A DNA stretch of 64,000 nucleotides from Clostridium ljungdahlii (GCF_001636845.1 NZ_LITT01000058.1:124001-188000), one strand, 5' to 3'. Numbered from the stretch's first letter, positions 30,661 to 39,918 are shown. Notes: generated by a model not told the origin, from the letters alone. Numbers and translations are program-made.

Positions 30661-31671
30661 ATGTTTGAGAATGAAGGAAATTTAGAAATGAGGTTAGAAA
30701 AGAACGGGACTATAAAAAAAATGGGAGATACGAATAGTAATAGCAATATGTTATCTGTTGAAAAAAATCAGATCAACACGAATGGACATTCAAAGGATCA
30801 CATTAGCGTATATCATAATCAAAATTGTAACCTTGAAGATATAGCGACAGAGAAAATTTATAGTAACTTAGCAGAGGCACAAGAAAATTTTATTGCACCT
30901 GTTGATAAAGGATTTTTAGAAGATGATATTTTGGATAGTGATATTTTATCCGAAATTGCTAAAGCGAAAGCTAGTGGTGCTTTTGTTCGAACTAAGCACT
31001 TAACCTTGATCTATGGCAACGAAGAAACTACTAAAATTTTTGCTAAACGAGTGGTTAGAAACGGCAATAGAGGTGAACCGGTCATTGTCTTTGTTTACAA
31101 GGACGGTGAATCTTCTTCAGAACTAGAAATTAGTAAGGCCGAACTTATAAGACTTTCACTTGGCAATTACGGGGAGAAAGCTGAGGGAGTAAATAAGAAA
31201 GATGTTTCATATGCAGAGACTTTACTTAAAAAAATAGGGGACAGAATTTTGCCATATTGGGAGTTTGATATTGAGATAACGCTCATAGATTTGTTAAAAA
31301 TACTTTCTAAAAATATTTCTAAGTTGAAAATAGATAGGGGAGATGAATTAGATATCACGATGGTATATTCCTGTATATACAAATATGTTCAAAAATTAAA
31401 AACTTATCCCAATAAATGTTACTTAATAAGAAAGGGATTCTATGCGTTGACAAGAGAAGATATGCTTGAAGTGGCAAGTAGCCTAGAGTCTAACATACCT
31501 GATCTTATTAAAATTTTAAAGCAAAACAATCTTCTATATCTACAAAACTCTTCCATTGGTAATCAGTGCGAAGTTAAAGGAGTAGGCAGTTGTTATTGCG
31601 TTAAGATGCTTGCCAAATACCAAACAGAAGAAGTTGAAGCAATTGATGAAAACATAATTGATGAATTGTAA
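30661..31671 (+). CDS. Unknown island protein (336 aa)
   Basis: No family is recognised. The first 80 residues are polar and probably disordered. A compact domain follows (about residues 85-175, 'IAKAKASGAFVRTKHLTLIYG'), then a helical C-terminal part with four cysteines near the end (NQCEVKGVGSCYC). The product looks soluble with no signal peptide. A good GGAGA site precedes the ATG. The 294 bases before it hold no gene I can support. Confidence 0.65.
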   Translation: MFENEGNLEMRLEKNGTIKKMGDTNSNSNMLSVEKNQINTNGHSKDHISVYHNQNCNLEDIATEKIYSNLAEAQENFIAPVDKGFLEDDILDSDILSEIAKAKASGAFVRTKHLTLIYGNEETTKIFAKRVVRNGNRGEPVIVFVYKDGESSSELEISKAELIRLSLGNYGEKAEGVNKKDVSYAETLLKKIGDRILPYWEFDIEITLIDLLKILSKNISKLKIDRGDELDITMVYSCIYKYVQKLKTYPNKCYLIRKGFYALTREDMLEVASSLESNIPDLIKILKQNNLLYLQNSSIGNQCEVKGVGSCYCVKMLAKYQTEEVEAIDENIIDEL

Positions 31672-31763
31672 AGTTGGAAAGATAATTCGTGAATATTTAA
31701 GGTGTTATTAGGATCTATTATTGATGGTTGGTAAAACAAATATATAGCTTTTAAGGTATATAG

Positions 31764-31795
31764 GCTGATATTTCTACGGAGATATCAGCTTTTAT
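31764..31795 (+). terminator. Rho-independent terminator
   Basis: GCTGATAT pairs with ATATCAGC and is followed by TTTTATT. It ends the preceding unknown gene's transcript. Confidence 0.8.
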
Positions 31796-31888
31796 TACTG
31801 TTATGGACATATAGTCTGACTTATATATATAAATATTATCCCACAAGGCAGATATAAAGGAAATCAATACTTTTGTATTCATTGTATA

Positions 31889-31929
31889 AATTCATAGGAC
31901 TATAAAATATTTTATATAGTTCTATGAAT
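31889..31929. repeat. AT-rich palindrome
   Basis: ATTCATAGGACTATA pairs with TATAGTTCTATGAAT with two G-T type mismatches and a short AT loop. It lies in the 346-base gap before the convergent Xre gene and may end transcription or bind a regulator. The rest of the gap shows nothing else. Confidence 0.5.
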
Positions 31930-32017
31930 ATTTAAAACTCTCAGATTTTGTGAGACTTATGTTAAAATTTTAGAATAGATAGAAATATTAAATGAGCTTC
32001 CTTCTAAAGAATGGGTG

Positions 32018-32344
32018 CTATTTTTTTAGTGAAGTAATTAACTTTGTAATTTTAAGTACAACATCTTTTTCTTTGGATGACAAACCTTCTAGCAGTTTAG
32101 TAAATTCGTTTGCTTTATAATCAGGCGCTTGTGTTACTGAACCTGATATTAAATATTCTATGGGACATTCTAAAATCAGACTCAATTCTGCTAAACGCTT
32201 CAAACTTACATTAACACGACCATTTTCAATTTTACTCATATATTCGCCAGATATACTTAAACATTCAGCCAATCGTTCTTGTGTTAACTTTTTTTCTAAA
32301 CGTTTTTGACGAATTCTTGAACCAATGATTTCATAATTTATCAT
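32018..32344 (-). CDS. Xre-family transcriptional regulator
   Basis: The 108-residue protein has an N-terminal cro/C1-type helix-turn-helix (about residues 5-60, 'RIRQKRLEKKLTQERLAECL' then SGEYMSKIENGRVN) and a short helical C-terminus. The start at 32344 is chosen because AGAGGTGAG lies five bases upstream. Directly upstream is an inverted repeat (32383-32419) whose half-site recurs at 34964-35003 before the CWB2 genes. It is therefore a good candidate for the island's own repressor. Confidence 0.88.
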   Translation of the reverse strand: MINYEIIGSRIRQKRLEKKLTQERLAECLSISGEYMSKIENGRVNVSLKRLAELSLILECPIEYLISGSVTQAPDYKANEFTKLLEGLSSKEKDVVLKITKLITSLKK

Positions 32345-32382
32345 ATACTCACCTCTTGAATAACTTAATTTCATATTATCAA

Positions 32383-32419
32383 CATTGACCTATAAATATA
32401 ATGAACTTATAGGTTAATG
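32383..32419. promoter_or_regulatory. Candidate operator of the Xre regulator, site 1
   Basis: CATTGACCTATAA and TTATAGGTTAATG form 13-bp arms with one mismatch around an 11-base centre. It lies 38 bases upstream of the Xre start codon. The half-site AACCTATAA is shared with the palindrome at 34964. Confidence 0.6.
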
Positions 32420-32705
32420 CTGACATTTAAATTCAATAATAGCTATAAGTTTTAAATTATTGCGTCATTTATTCAAGAGAATATTTTTTCGTAGCTTACT
32501 ATAGTAAATTTGATCTATATCTATATAGTGAATTTCACAATTACTAATATTTAAAGCACGAAAAATAGCATTTTTATGATTAAGATATGGACGGAAAAAG
32601 TAGTATATAAGTATCCCTTAGCAACAGATAGACTATTTAGATAGTAAGGGGGAGAGTTTATTAGTGAATGGATATTTGTATAGGGTAACCTTTCTCTTAT
32701 TATAC

Positions 32706-32968
32706 TTTCGTGTATTAATAAAGGAGGATCACCTGCAAGTATAGGAGCATATAAATTTTTTACTATGAATTTTAAGATGTTTTTTCTTGGGTCAAAGATT
32801 TATGAAATATTTAAGGTTATAGCTGGTGAGGAACTCAATAAAACTTATGTAGATTTAGTGATTGAGGTATTAAACAAACGATTTATCAATGAGTGAACCA
32901 GAAATAATAGAGGAACAATAAAATATTCTTATACTGAACTTAATGCAATGTTTGGTATGTATTAGGTT
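32706..32968 (+). pseudogene. Broken reading frame of unknown origin
   Basis: One frame reads through 'YKFFTMNFKMFFLGSKIYEI' and 'TYVDLVIEVLNKRFINE', meets a TGA at 32894, and goes on with 'TIKYSYTELNAMFGMY' to a TAG near 32963. This looks like a decayed gene. No family is recognised. The rest of the 1.05-kb gap between 32345 and 33396 is AT-rich and holds no other gene I can support. Confidence 0.35.
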
Positions 32969-33396
32969 GGAAAAGTTGGAAGAATCACTTGATCATTCAG
33001 ATAACTTTAATCATTTAGTATTTGGTAGGTGATTTTCTATTATGTGCATATTGAATCTCAAAGATAAAATAAGGTTGAAATGTTAATTATGCACAAAATT
33101 CTACTTTAGATTAAAAATATCTTAAATTCTCAACTATATAGACCTTTGAAATAGAAGAATTTTAATAAAAAATTATGTGAATGGTAAATTTCAAATTCAA
33201 AATATAATTGAAATGCTGGAAATACTTATTATTGACGTCATTTAATGAAACAGATAAATTTATAAAATAGTTTATAGCTTAAAATTTAAAGACATCTTTG
33301 ATTTTTTATATGCATGAAAAATATCATTTTCAATCTCAAATAACAACATATGTTTGAAATGATAATATAAATAATATTTTTAGGAGGCTGGTTTAA

Positions 33397-33870
33397 TTGA
33401 ATAAAAATGATATTTACGAGGTTAATTACATAAGCATAGTTATAAAAGAAAATGTAAACTCTTATTTTTTTATGACAGACGAACAATTACAAGAAATCTA
33501 TAAGAGAACAAAATTAGATGGATATGAATTAGTAAAAGCATCTTTACAAGTTTTATTAATGATGGCAGATTATTATTCAAGGCAGTCAGTGAAAATGGGT
33601 AAAGCTGAATCGGAACTAAAGGCAGCAAAAGAAGAATTAAATGTACTAAGGAGCAAGAACGCTGTAAGTTTAAATGAACTAAGAAAATGCAAAATGAAAA
33701 AGGGAGGGAAAACTTCATATAATCATGGAGCAAGTAAGCAATTGGTTGATTACTACGCTAAAAAGGGTATGACTAATAAGGAGATTGCAAAGGAACTAGG
33801 TATCAGTGAATCAACAGTATGGAGACGTAAGAAAGAATATGAAAAAGAGTTGTATAAGAATTTTAAATAA
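33397..33870 (+). CDS. Coiled-coil protein with C-terminal helix-turn-helix
   Basis: The 157 residues contain a helical, probably coiled-coil middle (about residues 60-100) and a C-terminal helix-turn-helix (MTNKEIAKELGISESTVWRR) like those of Hin-type recombinases and small regulators. The TTG start follows TAGGAGGCTGG. The likely role is DNA binding within the island; partner and target are unknown. Confidence 0.75.
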   Translation: MNKNDIYEVNYISIVIKENVNSYFFMTDEQLQEIYKRTKLDGYELVKASLQVLLMMADYYSRQSVKMGKAESELKAAKEELNVLRSKNAVSLNELRKCKMKKGGKTSYNHGASKQLVDYYAKKGMTNKEIAKELGISESTVWRRKKEYEKELYKNFK

Positions 33871-33995
33871 AAAAGGCGTGAGAGTTATATCTTGAAAAAA
33901 TTTATTAGAGGGTTGTATTATTTTACAAATTAATATACAATTCCTTAAAAATGATTTAAAGGTTTTAATTGATTTATATAGGAGGGATAATTTAA

Positions 33996-34169
33996 ATGAC
34001 GAATCAAGACATAATGGAAATGATTCAAGAATTGAAAAGGAAAAGGGCAAGTGAAGAAGAATTGACTGCCTGTGAGTTGACAATACTTGATATAAACAAT
34101 ATTGCAAAAAGTCAAAATATGAAGTTAACTGATAGAGATATAAACTTTATAAAGTTTTGGATGGAATGA
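33996..34169 (+). CDS. Small unknown protein (57 aa)
   Basis: A strong GGAGGGA site lies nine bases before the ATG. The 57-residue, charged, helical product (MTNQDIMEMIQELKRKRASE...) ends 18 bases before the phosphoesterase start, so the two are probably one operon. No family is recognised. Confidence 0.6.
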   Translation: MTNQDIMEMIQELKRKRASEEELTACELTILDINNIAKSQNMKLTDRDINFIKFWME

Positions 34170-34186
34170 TACCAGAGGGAGGCATG

Positions 34187-34861
34187 ATGAAAATATTTTG
34201 TACTTCTGATATACATGGTAGATTTGGCTATTTACAAAAGATAATAGATTTTGTAAATAGCCGATATGATATTGATGTAGTAATTTTTGCAGGTGATATT
34301 GTTAAAGACTATAAGTGGTCAAACCTTTTGGAATTAGCACAGCATCAAATGAATGATTATAAACGGTTTAAGTCTATGATCATGAAAATCTCGAATAGAC
34401 GTGTTTATTATATAAGAGGTAATCATGATGTGTTTACTCCTGATGAAGGTGATATGAATTTTCTACCTAATGCATATAAAGCTGGCATTGAAACTTATTT
34501 TATACCTTTTGAAAAAATGAGCATTCAGTTTTACCAAATTGATAGGGAATGTACTGAATTAGAGCTGGGTGTATATTTAAAGGACATTGTTATGGGTGGT
34601 AAATATGTAGTTGCTCATCAGCCTATTTTTGGGATCCTTGATGAAGGATACAGTGGGCATAATTTTGGAAGTTTAGCAATAAGAAAAAAGATAGTAGCAG
34701 ATGAACCTAGGTTGTTTATATGCGGTCATGTTCATGAGAATTTTGGAATAAAAAAATTGAATAAAACTACTGTAATAAATTGTGCTTGTATGAAAGGAGC
34801 TGTAAGAGGAGTAATTTTTGATACAAGCTCTAATTCATATGCAGAAGTAGTTTTGAATTAA
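34187..34861 (+). CDS. Calcineurin-like metallophosphoesterase
   Basis: The 224-residue protein has all five motifs of the family in order: SDIHGRFG, FAGDIVKD, IRGNHDVF, VVAHQPIF and CGHVHENFG. These coordinate two metals for phosphoester cleavage. The substrate cannot be told. No signal peptide is seen, so it acts in the cytoplasm. The start at 34187 has GGGAGG four bases before it; ATG at 34184 is also possible. It is followed by a terminator. Confidence 0.92.
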   Translation: MKIFCTSDIHGRFGYLQKIIDFVNSRYDIDVVIFAGDIVKDYKWSNLLELAQHQMNDYKRFKSMIMKISNRRVYYIRGNHDVFTPDEGDMNFLPNAYKAGIETYFIPFEKMSIQFYQIDRECTELELGVYLKDIVMGGKYVVAHQPIFGILDEGYSGHNFGSLAIRKKIVADEPRLFICGHVHENFGIKKLNKTTVINCACMKGAVRGVIFDTSSNSYAEVVLN

Positions 34862-34876
34862 GCAGGGATATAAAGT

Positions 34877-34910
34877 GCAGTCAATAGTTTAATATTGACT
34901 GCATTTGTTA
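34877..34910 (+). terminator. Terminator after the metallophosphoesterase
   Basis: GCAGTCAATA pairs with TATTGACTGC around a six-base loop, followed by ATTTGTT. Confidence 0.8.
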
Positions 34911-34963
34911 ATTATTATTTAAATGATGCTTTAAATAAAGGCTTGTTTTAGCTATTTGAGAAC

Positions 34964-35003
34964 TTATTAACCTATAAATCAATGTTGATTTATAGGTTAA
35001 TAA
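34964..35003. promoter_or_regulatory. Perfect 40-bp palindrome, candidate operator site 2
   Basis: TTATTAACCTATAAATCAA and its exact complement face each other across TG, giving 19-bp arms. The core AACCTATAA is shared with the site upstream of the Xre gene (32383-32419). The preceding gene has its own terminator, so a regulatory role is more likely than termination. In the rest of the 567-base gap to the CWB2 gene only a TATAAT (35254-35259) stands out. Confidence 0.6.
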
Positions 35004-35428
35004 AAATTATAATGAAATTAGTGGAATATATGGAATATGCATCTTGACTTTTGAAAGTAGATATATTTTAAGGATCAACTATATGGTGCAAACTATAGTT
35101 CTTCATAATTAAGTAAGACTAGTTCTAAATTGTATAATTACATGTGAAAATATAATAAAAATCATATAATTACATAACTGGTAATTAGAATAAATATATA
35201 CTTTAGAAGTAATTTTTACATAAATATTCATATGAATTCGTTGTAAATTTAGGTATAATGCGGTAACATATAATATATTAATAAATTATTAATAAAAAGT
35301 AAAATAATACAATTATTTCTTGTAGGTAAAAAAGCACATCAAGCATATATCAAGAACACATCTTAAAAATTTATAAATATTTACATAATGGCATAAGGGG
35401 ACATCAAATAATAAGGGAGGAAAAATCT

Positions 35429-36631
35429 ATGAAAGGTAAAAAATTAGTAGCCATACTAGCAATGGTAGGTTTATTGGGTACGTTAAGTGTTACTGTTCGT
35501 GCTGATGGTAAGCAATACACTACTAAGAGAGTAGGAGGACAAACACGTATTGAAACAGCTGTCAATATAGCTAATAACTACAGCAGTAATCAGCTTTCAG
35601 CAGTTATAGTAACAACAGCGAATAACTTTCCAGAGGCATTAGTTGGTAGTACGCTAGTATCTAAGCTTAAAGCACCAATATTACTTGTAAATCAAACAGC
35701 ACATGATAGTCAAAGTACATTAGATTATATAAAAACTCACCTAGCATCTAATGGTACAGTATATATACTTGGATCAACATCATCTGTGTCATGGGATATT
35801 GAAAGTGCTATAAAGTACTTGGGATACACTAACATCAAAAGATTAGCAGGAACTAATGAAGATGAAACATTAAAGGCAATAACTGATGAAGTTGGAGTTT
35901 CAGCAGGAACTCCAGTATTCATAGCTTCGGAAGATAACTTTCCAGACGCTTTATCTGTTAGTTCGATATCAGCTATAAAAGGATATCCTGTAATATTATG
36001 TTCTAAAGGAACACTATCAGATTCGGATGTACAGCAGTTGAAGAAAATCAAGCCAAGTGAGGTTTATATAGCAGGTGGTACGGCAGCTGTATCGGATGCT
36101 GTAGTACAACAAGTAGCTAGTACAACAGGCTTAGATTCAAACAAAATCACAAGATTATATGGTCAGGATAGGTATGGTACATCTTTAGCCATAGCTAAAT
36201 TCTTTAATTTGGATACTAAAAATGCCATTATAGCATCTGGAAATAACTTTCCAGATGCCTTAGCAGGAAGTTCTTTGGCGTTGAAAAATAGTGCCCCCAT
36301 AATTCTTGTTGGAAACGATACAGATAGGCAAAGACAATATCTTGATACTACTTCTATATACAGTTTAACAGTTTTAGGAGGAGAAGGAGCGTTAACATCT
36401 AGTGAAGTTAATGCAATTGTTACAGGAGTTCAGTCACAAAGTAGTAGCAGTGGAAGTACAGGAGGAACAAGTAGCAGACAATCAAGTGCAAGTAGTCAAG
36501 GTGGAGGAAGCACAGTAAGTCAGCCAACACAGAGCAGTGGAGGAAGTAGCGAAGGATCAACATGGAGAAGCCATGTTCATGAGACACATGGTGGATTTGA
36601 TACTGATACAACATCTCATATTCACAACTAA
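35429..36631 (+). CDS. CWB2 cell-wall-binding surface protein, first paralogue
   Basis: The 400 residues begin with a Sec signal peptide (cleavage likely after about residue 25, VRA-DG). Three cell-wall-binding-repeat-2 units follow (about residues 32-122, 126-221, 224-320; note ERVGG-type KRVGGQTRIETAV and FPEAL/FPDAL repeats), which in clostridia attach proteins to anionic wall polymers. A Ser/Gly/Gln-rich linker follows, and then the tail GGFDTDTTSHIHN. There is no separate effector domain and no LPXTG signal. GGGAGG precedes the ATG. It is paired with a paralogue 22 bases downstream. Confidence 0.92.
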   Translation: MKGKKLVAILAMVGLLGTLSVTVRADGKQYTTKRVGGQTRIETAVNIANNYSSNQLSAVIVTTANNFPEALVGSTLVSKLKAPILLVNQTAHDSQSTLDYIKTHLASNGTVYILGSTSSVSWDIESAIKYLGYTNIKRLAGTNEDETLKAITDEVGVSAGTPVFIASEDNFPDALSVSSISAIKGYPVILCSKGTLSDSDVQQLKKIKPSEVYIAGGTAAVSDAVVQQVASTTGLDSNKITRLYGQDRYGTSLAIAKFFNLDTKNAIIASGNNFPDALAGSSLALKNSAPIILVGNDTDRQRQYLDTTSIYSLTVLGGEGALTSSEVNAIVTGVQSQSSSSGSTGGTSSRQSSASSQGGGSTVSQPTQSSGGSSEGSTWRSHVHETHGGFDTDTTSHIHN

Positions 36632-36653
36632 CTAGTAAAAGGGGGTCAACAAT

Positions 36654-37853
36654 ATGGTAAGTAAGAAGCTAGTAGTAGCGGCAGTCTTAGCGGCTGTAAT
36701 TCAAGCAGGAAGTATTAGTGCATATGCACAAGGTAATTATACAACTACAAGGTTAGGTGGACAAACACGTATAGAAACATCGGTAAAGATAGCGAATAAT
36801 TATAGTAATAGTAGTAAGGTACAGGCAGTAGTTGTAGCAACGGCAGAGAACTTTCCAGAGGCATTAGTAGGTAGTACACTAGCATCTAAGAATAAGGCGC
36901 CAGTACTATTAGTAAGGAAGACGGTACAAGACAGCCAAAGTACTATAGATTATATTAGGGATAATTTAAGATCAGGAGGGGTAGTTTATCTGTTAGGGGA
37001 TAATAATTCAGTTTCATCGGAAGTAGAGAGTGCCATAAAGAGCAGTGGTTCTTTTAGTATAAAGAGGTTAGCAGGAGTAAATGAAGATGATACTTTAAGG
37101 TTAATAAACAATGAAGTAGGGGTAAGCCAGGGAACGCCAGTATTCGTAGCATCAAACAGTGATTTCCCAGATGCACTATCAGCCAGTGGGATAGCGGCAA
37201 TAAAGGGATATCCAATCATATTAGGAAGTAAGGCAGGGTTATCAGCTAGTGCAATAGATACTTTAAGGAGTATAAAACCAAGTATGGTTTATATATTAGG
37301 AGGGGCATTGGTTATGCCTGATACAGTTGTCAACGATATAATGAACAATACTGGTTTATCGGCAAATAAAGTAATAAGGTTATCAGGTCAGGATAGGTAT
37401 GATACTTCCTTAGCCATAGTAAAGTATTTCAATATAAGTACTAAGAATGCAGTAATAGCTTCAGGAGATAATTTCCCAGATGCGTTAGCAGGTAGTTCAT
37501 TAGCTGCAAAGGAAAATGCACCAATAATTCTATTAGGCAGTGATGCATCAAGGCAGAAGGCATATTTAAAGAGTGCAGGGATAAATAATTTAACCTTCTT
37601 AGGTGGGGATTTAGTAATGACAAGTGCAAAGATGGATTCACTGATAACAGACACACCACCAGCTCAACAAACACCAGTAGTTCAACCAACCCAGCCAACA
37701 AACTCAACACCAGATACAGTAGTTCAACCAACACAGCCAACCAGCACATCACAAAGTCAAGGAAGTAGCTGGTCAGATTCAATGAGAAATCACCAATCCG
37801 GAAAAAATGGTGGAGGATTTGATACTGATACTGATTCTCATATTCACAATTAA
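36654..37853 (+). CDS. CWB2 cell-wall-binding surface protein, second paralogue
   Basis: The 399-residue protein has the same plan as its upstream neighbour: signal peptide (about 25 residues, ending near AYA-QG), three CWB2 repeats, a linker that is Pro/Thr/Gln-rich here (about residues 330-372), and the tail GGFDTDTDSHIHN. The two differ widely in the linker and in codon choice, yet keep this C-terminal tail, which suggests a selected function. AAGGGGG precedes the ATG. The pair is co-transcribed and ends at the terminator at 37884. Confidence 0.92.
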   Translation: MVSKKLVVAAVLAAVIQAGSISAYAQGNYTTTRLGGQTRIETSVKIANNYSNSSKVQAVVVATAENFPEALVGSTLASKNKAPVLLVRKTVQDSQSTIDYIRDNLRSGGVVYLLGDNNSVSSEVESAIKSSGSFSIKRLAGVNEDDTLRLINNEVGVSQGTPVFVASNSDFPDALSASGIAAIKGYPIILGSKAGLSASAIDTLRSIKPSMVYILGGALVMPDTVVNDIMNNTGLSANKVIRLSGQDRYDTSLAIVKYFNISTKNAVIASGDNFPDALAGSSLAAKENAPIILLGSDASRQKAYLKSAGINNLTFLGGDLVMTSAKMDSLITDTPPAQQTPVVQPTQPTNSTPDTVVQPTQPTSTSQSQGSSWSDSMRNHQSGKNGGGFDTDTDSHIHN

Positions 37854-37883
37854 AAGGTAATATAATAAAATATAGAATAAAAG

Positions 37884-37911
37884 GAAACTCCAATAACTGG
37901 GGTTTCTTTTT
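37884..37911 (+). terminator. Terminator after the CWB2 pair
   Basis: GAAACTCCA pairs with TGGGGTTTC (one G-T pair), followed by a T run. Confidence 0.85.
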
Positions 37912-38003
37912 ATGCATTATTTCAATCACTATAGTCAATAAAAATAAAGTAGATTAATTATGGTATAATATTCCTATTACATAGAAAATAGGGGATGTTA
38001 TAC

Positions 38004-38258
38004 ATGCAGTTTAGAAAAATAAATAAGAAGTTTAGAAGAGGATTAGCAATAATAGTAGGGGAAATGGAGGGTAACGATATGAAAACAGATGGTATAGTCA
38101 TGCATACAGCATTCTGTTTATCAGATAATCCACAATTGATATGTAATGCAACTATAACTAATCAGGACAAAATAATTTATATTTGTGGTCATGGAAACGC
38201 AGAGAAAAGAACCATAGGAAAACTATCCATGAACTATATAGCATCTGAATTAATATAA
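38004..38258 (+). CDS. Small protein with an ICGHG motif, possibly truncated
   Basis: The 84-residue frame starts at ATG after AGGGGATG, and an extended -10 (TGGTATAAT, 37961-37969) lies upstream. The second half (KIIYICGHGNAEKRTIGKL) resembles the His-Gly segment before the catalytic cysteine in clan CD cysteine peptidases, but it ends before any cysteine dyad. It may be the front fragment of a longer gene. This resemblance is an inference from a short motif. The following 429 bases to 38687 hold no other gene, only the promoter at 38629. Confidence 0.5.
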   Translation: MQFRKINKKFRRGLAIIVGEMEGNDMKTDGIVMHTAFCLSDNPQLICNATITNQDKIIYICGHGNAEKRTIGKLSMNYIASELI

Positions 38259-38628
38259 TGTTGATGCAAAAAAGGAGACTATTTACAAATTGAATACGGG
38301 TAATTGATATATTAGAAATTACATGGAAAATAAAAATGCTTATGATGAAATAAATTAATTTAATAAAAATCAATAGTATCTATAAAGGGTACATTAAAGT
38401 TAACAAAGTAATTAGTATATACGCAATATAGGATTGATAACTTAATTAAGTACGTACTAACAGTGAAAGTTATATTATATACAATTGGGGTAGAATCAAA
38501 TTCCAAAATGCAAAACAAATAAGCTTAAAAATCATTCAATAACTATAATACATATAATATTAAAGCATATGAAATGCAAATGTAGTGCAAATAGAATACA
38601 TATAAATAACTTTTCTACTTAACATATA

Positions 38629-38657
38629 TTGATTTAAAAAATGAATAGTACTATAAT
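38629..38657 (+). promoter_or_regulatory. Sigma-A promoter for the 131-aa island gene
   Basis: TTGATT and TATAAT are separated by exactly 17 bases, about 30 bases upstream of the start codon. Confidence 0.75.
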
Positions 38658-38687
38658 AAAAACAAAAGCAATAAGCGAGGTGAAATT

Positions 38688-39083
38688 ATGTTTGAAAATT
38701 TTAAGAGAGTAAATCTGACAACAGGGTTACCATATATGTCAATAACACAAAATGGAATTACATTTTCAAAAAATGTAATTATTAAAATGGGCAGACCAGC
38801 TTATGTTGAATTACTAATGAATGATGAAGATAAGCAACTAGCCATTAAAGTTTGTGATGAAGATGAAGAAGATTCAATACAATTTGTGAAAAGTAAAAGA
38901 ACCATAAATGTGAGGTGGAATAATAAAGATTTTTTAAACACATTATCTAGAATAACAGGATGGAATTTGGAAAAAGAGGGATATCGTGTATTAGGTGATT
39001 GGTATGACAGTGAGAAGGCTATGCTATTTGAATTATCTAAAGCAACTCCAATTAAGGAGAAAAAAAATGAATCTGACGATTAA
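38688..39083 (+). CDS. Unknown island protein (131 aa)
   Basis: It is expressed from a good promoter with GAGGTGA before the ATG. The soluble product has a beta-rich N-terminal half ('LPYMSITQNGITFSKNVIIK') and an acidic middle. It resembles in general style small single-domain proteins of mobile elements. No family is recognised and function is unknown. Confidence 0.65.
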   Translation: MFENFKRVNLTTGLPYMSITQNGITFSKNVIIKMGRPAYVELLMNDEDKQLAIKVCDEDEEDSIQFVKSKRTINVRWNNKDFLNTLSRITGWNLEKEGYRVLGDWYDSEKAMLFELSKATPIKEKKNESDD

Positions 39084-39264
39084 ACAGTTTTATTGTTTAA
39101 GATAAAAATGAAGCTAATTAAGGCGGCAACCTTAACTAACATCATTTCTTTAAAAAAATTGTGAACATAAAATTACACATAAAATTATTTTAACACGTTC
39201 ACATTTTTTTTTCAAGATTAGCTGAATAAGTTTAATAAATTTAATTAGGGAAGGTATTAAAATA

Positions 39265-39918
39265 TTGAGTAAAAAAGTTATGAAAAGAGACAGTTTAAAA
39301 GAAAGAAAAGAAAAAATAAATAACAAATTATTACGAAATGAATTTCCATCAGACAATAAATGGGGAATACCAAAGTTGGCAAAAGCTAATATAGAAGTAT
39401 CTGACGTTAAATTAATGGGATTTGATCGCATTGGAAGAACTGTTTTAGGAAATGAAGATAAGGTAATTCATTTTTTCCTTGATGATTCCAAATTTAATTG
39501 TGTTTATGATAAGCCAGAAAATAGTTTAAAAAAACTTGCTAGATTTAAGGCTGTGCTAACTCCTGATTTTAGTTTATATATGGATATGCCACCTGCAATT
39601 CAGATAAATAATGTTTTTAAAAACAGATGGTGTGGAGCATATTGGCAAGATTATGGTTTTACAGTAATACCAACAATAGGATGGAGCAATGAACAAAGTT
39701 TTGAATACTGTTTTTTAGGAATAGAAAGGAGGTCTACAGTTGCAGTCTCAACAGTAGGTAATAGAAGAAGTAAAGATGATTTTATGAAAGGATATGATGC
39801 AATGTTTGAGAGAATCAATCCGTCAATAGTCTTATGTTATGGTAAGCCGTTCCAAGAAATGCGAGGAGATGTAGTATATATTTCCTATTTAGATTCAACG
39901 GGGAGGTGTTGTGCATAA
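39265..39918 (+). CDS. DUF4417 protein
   Basis: The 217-residue protein matches the DUF4417 family of phages and clostridial mobile elements: WGIPKLAKANIEV, FFLDDSKFNCVYDKPE, LTPDFSLYMDMPPAIQINN, NRWCGAYWQDYGFTVIPTI and VAVSTVG. The function is unknown. The TTG start follows GGGAAGG. Its stop codon directly abuts the GTG start of the next gene, so they are translated as a pair. Confidence 0.85.
   Translation: MSKKVMKRDSLKERKEKINNKLLRNEFPSDNKWGIPKLAKANIEVSDVKLMGFDRIGRTVLGNEDKVIHFFLDDSKFNCVYDKPENSLKKLARFKAVLTPDFSLYMDMPPAIQINNVFKNRWCGAYWQDYGFTVIPTIGWSNEQSFEYCFLGIERRSTVAVSTVGNRRSKDDFMKGYDAMFERINPSIVLCYGKPFQEMRGDVVYISYLDSTGRCCA

Noticed and set aside
32700-32730. Sequence AAAGGAGGATCACCT resembling both Shine-Dalgarno and the 16S rRNA 3' end
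   Set aside because: No other 16S sequence is nearby and no convincing start codon follows. It is explained as chance plus a relic ribosome binding site.
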